Assembly: GCF_020742345.1 (NCBI RefSeq)
Contig: NZ_DYXC01000095.1
Coordinates: forward strand, 1 to 6,122
Reading direction: 5' to 3'
Origin: Enteractinococcus helveticum
GTDB taxonomy: Bacteria; Actinomycetota; Actinomycetes; Actinomycetales; Micrococcaceae
Length of the DNA stretch: 6,122 bases
A model generated the notes under the pieces. It searched no databases, was not told the origin of the DNA, and worked only from the letters and a program-made list of their open reading frames with translations. The position numbers were made by a program, and so were the translations under genes. Below are positions 4,725 through 6,122 of this stretch, piece by piece. How positions within the stretch are numbered: position 1 is the first letter of the stretch; each line of letters starts with the position of its first letter.

Positions 4725-5498
4725 ATGACAGGTGCAAATGGTTTATCGGATGAATTCCCAAGGGCTGAAACGGTTGATGATTTTGTGCGTAATGTGGCTT
4801 CGGTTCGTGCTCGGATTGCTGCCGCCGCGCACCGCGTTGGCCGTGACCCAGCGGAGGTCCGGCTACTGCCCGTGAGCAAAACGGTGCCTGAAGACCGTCT
4901 GCGGCTGGCCGTTGAAGCCGGACTGCACCTGCTGGGTGAAAATCGTGTCCAGGAAGCGACCCGAAAATATCACGCCATGAAAGATTTGGACGTGGAATGG
5001 TCTATCATCGGCAACCTGCAAACGAATAAAGCACGCGATGTGGCAGCATATGCCGCAGAGTTTCAAGCGTTGGACCGGTTGCGGGTGGCAGAGGTACTGA
5101 ACCGTCGTCTCGAAGCTGCCGGCCGGACCCTGCCGGTCTTCGTGCAGGTCAATACGTCGAATGAGCCGCAGAAGTATGGGATCCAGCCAGACGAGTTGCC
5201 TGAGTTTCTTGCAGCTCTTGGCCAATATCCCACGCTGAAGGTCCAAGGCTTGATGACCCTGGCAATTTTTAGTTCGGATGCGCAACGAGTTCGAGAATGT
5301 TTCATTGTGCTGCGCACGCTGCGAGACCGGATGCGCTACGAGGCGCCCGAGCTTATTGGTCCAGGCGAATTATCCATGGGCATGTCCGGAGATTTCGAGA
5401 TCGCGGTAGAAGAGGGGTCGACGGTCGTGCGCGTCGGTCAAGCAATTTTTGGAGCACGTTCCACACCAGATAGCCACTATTGGCCGGGCATGGCATAA
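4725..5498 (+). CDS. yggS: YggS/PLPBP-family pyridoxal phosphate homeostasis protein
   Basis: A 257-residue single-domain TIM-barrel protein that binds pyridoxal 5'-phosphate and buffers its level; the family has no proven catalytic reaction. The PLP lysine is K52 in LLPVSKTVP. Other family marks are GENRVQE (71-77), IGNLQTNKAR (95-104), VFVQVNTS, QGLMTL, and the phosphate-binding region SMGMSGDFEIAVEEG (217-231), ending VVRVGQAIFGAR. The position usually written HxIGxLQ has Ser93-Ile-Ile-Gly here, a small departure. The start at 4725 is preferred over the in-frame ATG at 4632 because the latter would run antisense through the tRNA-Cys and add 31 residues unlike the family. It is not in a cell-division cluster, so it may be the second, stand-alone paralogue found in many Actinobacteria. 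DUF1697 follows after 39 bases. Confidence 0.93.
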   Translation: MTGANGLSDEFPRAETVDDFVRNVASVRARIAAAAHRVGRDPAEVRLLPVSKTVPEDRLRLAVEAGLHLLGENRVQEATRKYHAMKDLDVEWSIIGNLQTNKARDVAAYAAEFQALDRLRVAEVLNRRLEAAGRTLPVFVQVNTSNEPQKYGIQPDELPEFLAALGQYPTLKVQGLMTLAIFSSDAQRVRECFIVLRTLRDRMRYEAPELIGPGELSMGMSGDFEIAVEEGSTVVRVGQAIFGARSTPDSHYWPGMA

Positions 5499-5537
5499 CG
5501 GGGCGATGTTTCAGAACTGATCCCAGGAGGCTGACCC

Positions 5538-6098
5538 ATGAGGTATATCGGATTGCTGCGAGCAGTGAACGTCGGTGGAAAAAACACCATCCCAATGGCT
5601 GATCTACGCAGCGCGCTACAAGACATCGAACTGGACCACGTGCGCACTTACATTCAAAGCGGCAATATGGTCTTTGACTCAGACCTGACCGAAGACGCCG
5701 TGCAAGACCGCATCGAGCACCAGATTCAACAGCGCTTTGGTTTCCACATCGATGTCATCTTACGAACGGTCACCGAGTTTGACCGGCTTATCGCAGACCT
5801 CCCCTTTGCTGGGGCGAGCGAGCCGGCTTCGTCGGCTTCGAGCCCAGTAGGAGTCAGCGTTGCCTTCCTCAACGAGCCACCGGACCCAGACGCCGTTGCG
5901 GCACTTGATCGATATCCCAGCCCAGGGGAGCAATACCGGGTTGTCAGTCGTAACGTGTATTTGTTGCTGCCCAACGGGACCGCCCGGTCCAAACTGGTTG
6001 CCCAAGTGCAAAAGCTGGGACCACGAGTGACCGTTCGCAACTGGAAGACCGTCCAGAAGTTGCAGGCCATGGCGGCCGCCGACCAGAACGATGCTTGA
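5538..6098 (+). CDS. DUF1697 family protein
   Basis: A 186-residue protein of the DUF1697 family, whose function is not established. The N terminus YIGLLRAVNVGGKNTIPMADL (which starts at residue 3) and TYIQSGNMVFDSD (38-50) are the family signature, and the length is normal (about 175-190). There is no signal peptide or membrane segment. A strong Shine-Dalgarno AGGAGG at 5525-5530, seven bases before the ATG, fixes the start. It lies 39 bases after yggS in the same direction with no terminator between, so co-transcription is likely. The segment EPASSASS (about 95-102) comes from a 9-bp tandem duplication (CGGCTTCGT/CGGCTTCGA at about 5824-5841) and is probably a flexible loop. No specific function is proposed. 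Confidence 0.9.
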   Translation: MRYIGLLRAVNVGGKNTIPMADLRSALQDIELDHVRTYIQSGNMVFDSDLTEDAVQDRIEHQIQQRFGFHIDVILRTVTEFDRLIADLPFAGASEPASSASSPVGVSVAFLNEPPDPDAVAALDRYPSPGEQYRVVSRNVYLLLPNGTARSKLVAQVQKLGPRVTVRNWKTVQKLQAMAAADQNDA

Positions 6099-6122
6099 GC
6101 GTCAGGTTCAGTTTCGTTGTGG

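Noticed and set aside
5824..5841. 9-bp tandem repeat CGGCTTCGT/CGGCTTCGA in the DUF1697 gene
   Set aside because: Two copies within a coding region, keeping the frame and encoding a Ser/Ala-rich loop; most simply a small duplication.

Overview
This 6.1 kb window looks chromosomal and actinobacterial, with moderately high G+C. The evidence is an actinobacterial HelR/HelD-type helicase, an Erm of the Erm(X)-like actinobacterial kind, a paired ClpP system with a ClgR/PopR-type regulator, a 71-nt tRNA-Cys without encoded CCA, and several start codons placed where a leaderless mRNA would begin. A Micrococcales-type host is a guess; nothing in the sequence fixes the genus.

Layout from left to right. 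Positions 1-1482 (+) hold the C-terminal two thirds of a HelR/HelD-like RNA polymerase-associated helicase, cut at its 5' end by the window edge. Positions 1483-1675 are an erm control region: a promoter, a 14-codon leader peptide (MCMTVMAMIRLRRA) with an Arg-Leu-Arg macrolide-arrest motif, and a set of mutually exclusive hairpins, the last of which covers the erm ribosome binding site. Positions 1676-2476 (+) encode a 23S rRNA adenine-N6 methyltransferase (Erm). Positions 2477-2563 carry an inverted-repeat operator and a likely leaderless promoter for a PopR/ClgR-type XRE regulator at 2564-3010 (+). Convergent with it is a two-gene operon on the minus strand encoding two ClpP-family subunits (4321-3665, then 3668-3054, overlapping as ATGA). 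Their upstream region (4322-4606) has a perfect 12-bp inverted repeat whose core matches the regulator gene's own operator. A minus-strand tRNA-Cys with an unusual anticodon loop lies at 4607-4677. It is followed by a short palindrome and a YggS/PLPBP pyridoxal-phosphate homeostasis gene (4725-5498, +) and a DUF1697 gene (5538-6098, +).

How the genes may work together (inference). The left 4.4 kb groups three functions that, in other bacteria, protect cells from natural-product antibiotics: HelR (rifamycins at RNA polymerase), Erm (macrolide-lincosamide-streptogramin B drugs at the ribosome) and an accessory ClpP pair of the kind linked to acyldepsipeptide tolerance. The Clp part looks like a self-contained circuit in which the regulator and the clpP operon share an operator of form CTGC-N5-GCAG. 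The regulator ends in a Leu-Val-Ala tail that could make it a Clp substrate. The two ClpP subunits are unequal: one has a full Ser-His-Asp triad but a non-canonical N terminus; the other has a canonical N terminus but Gly at the catalytic serine position. The right-hand genes look like ordinary housekeeping or poorly characterised genes.
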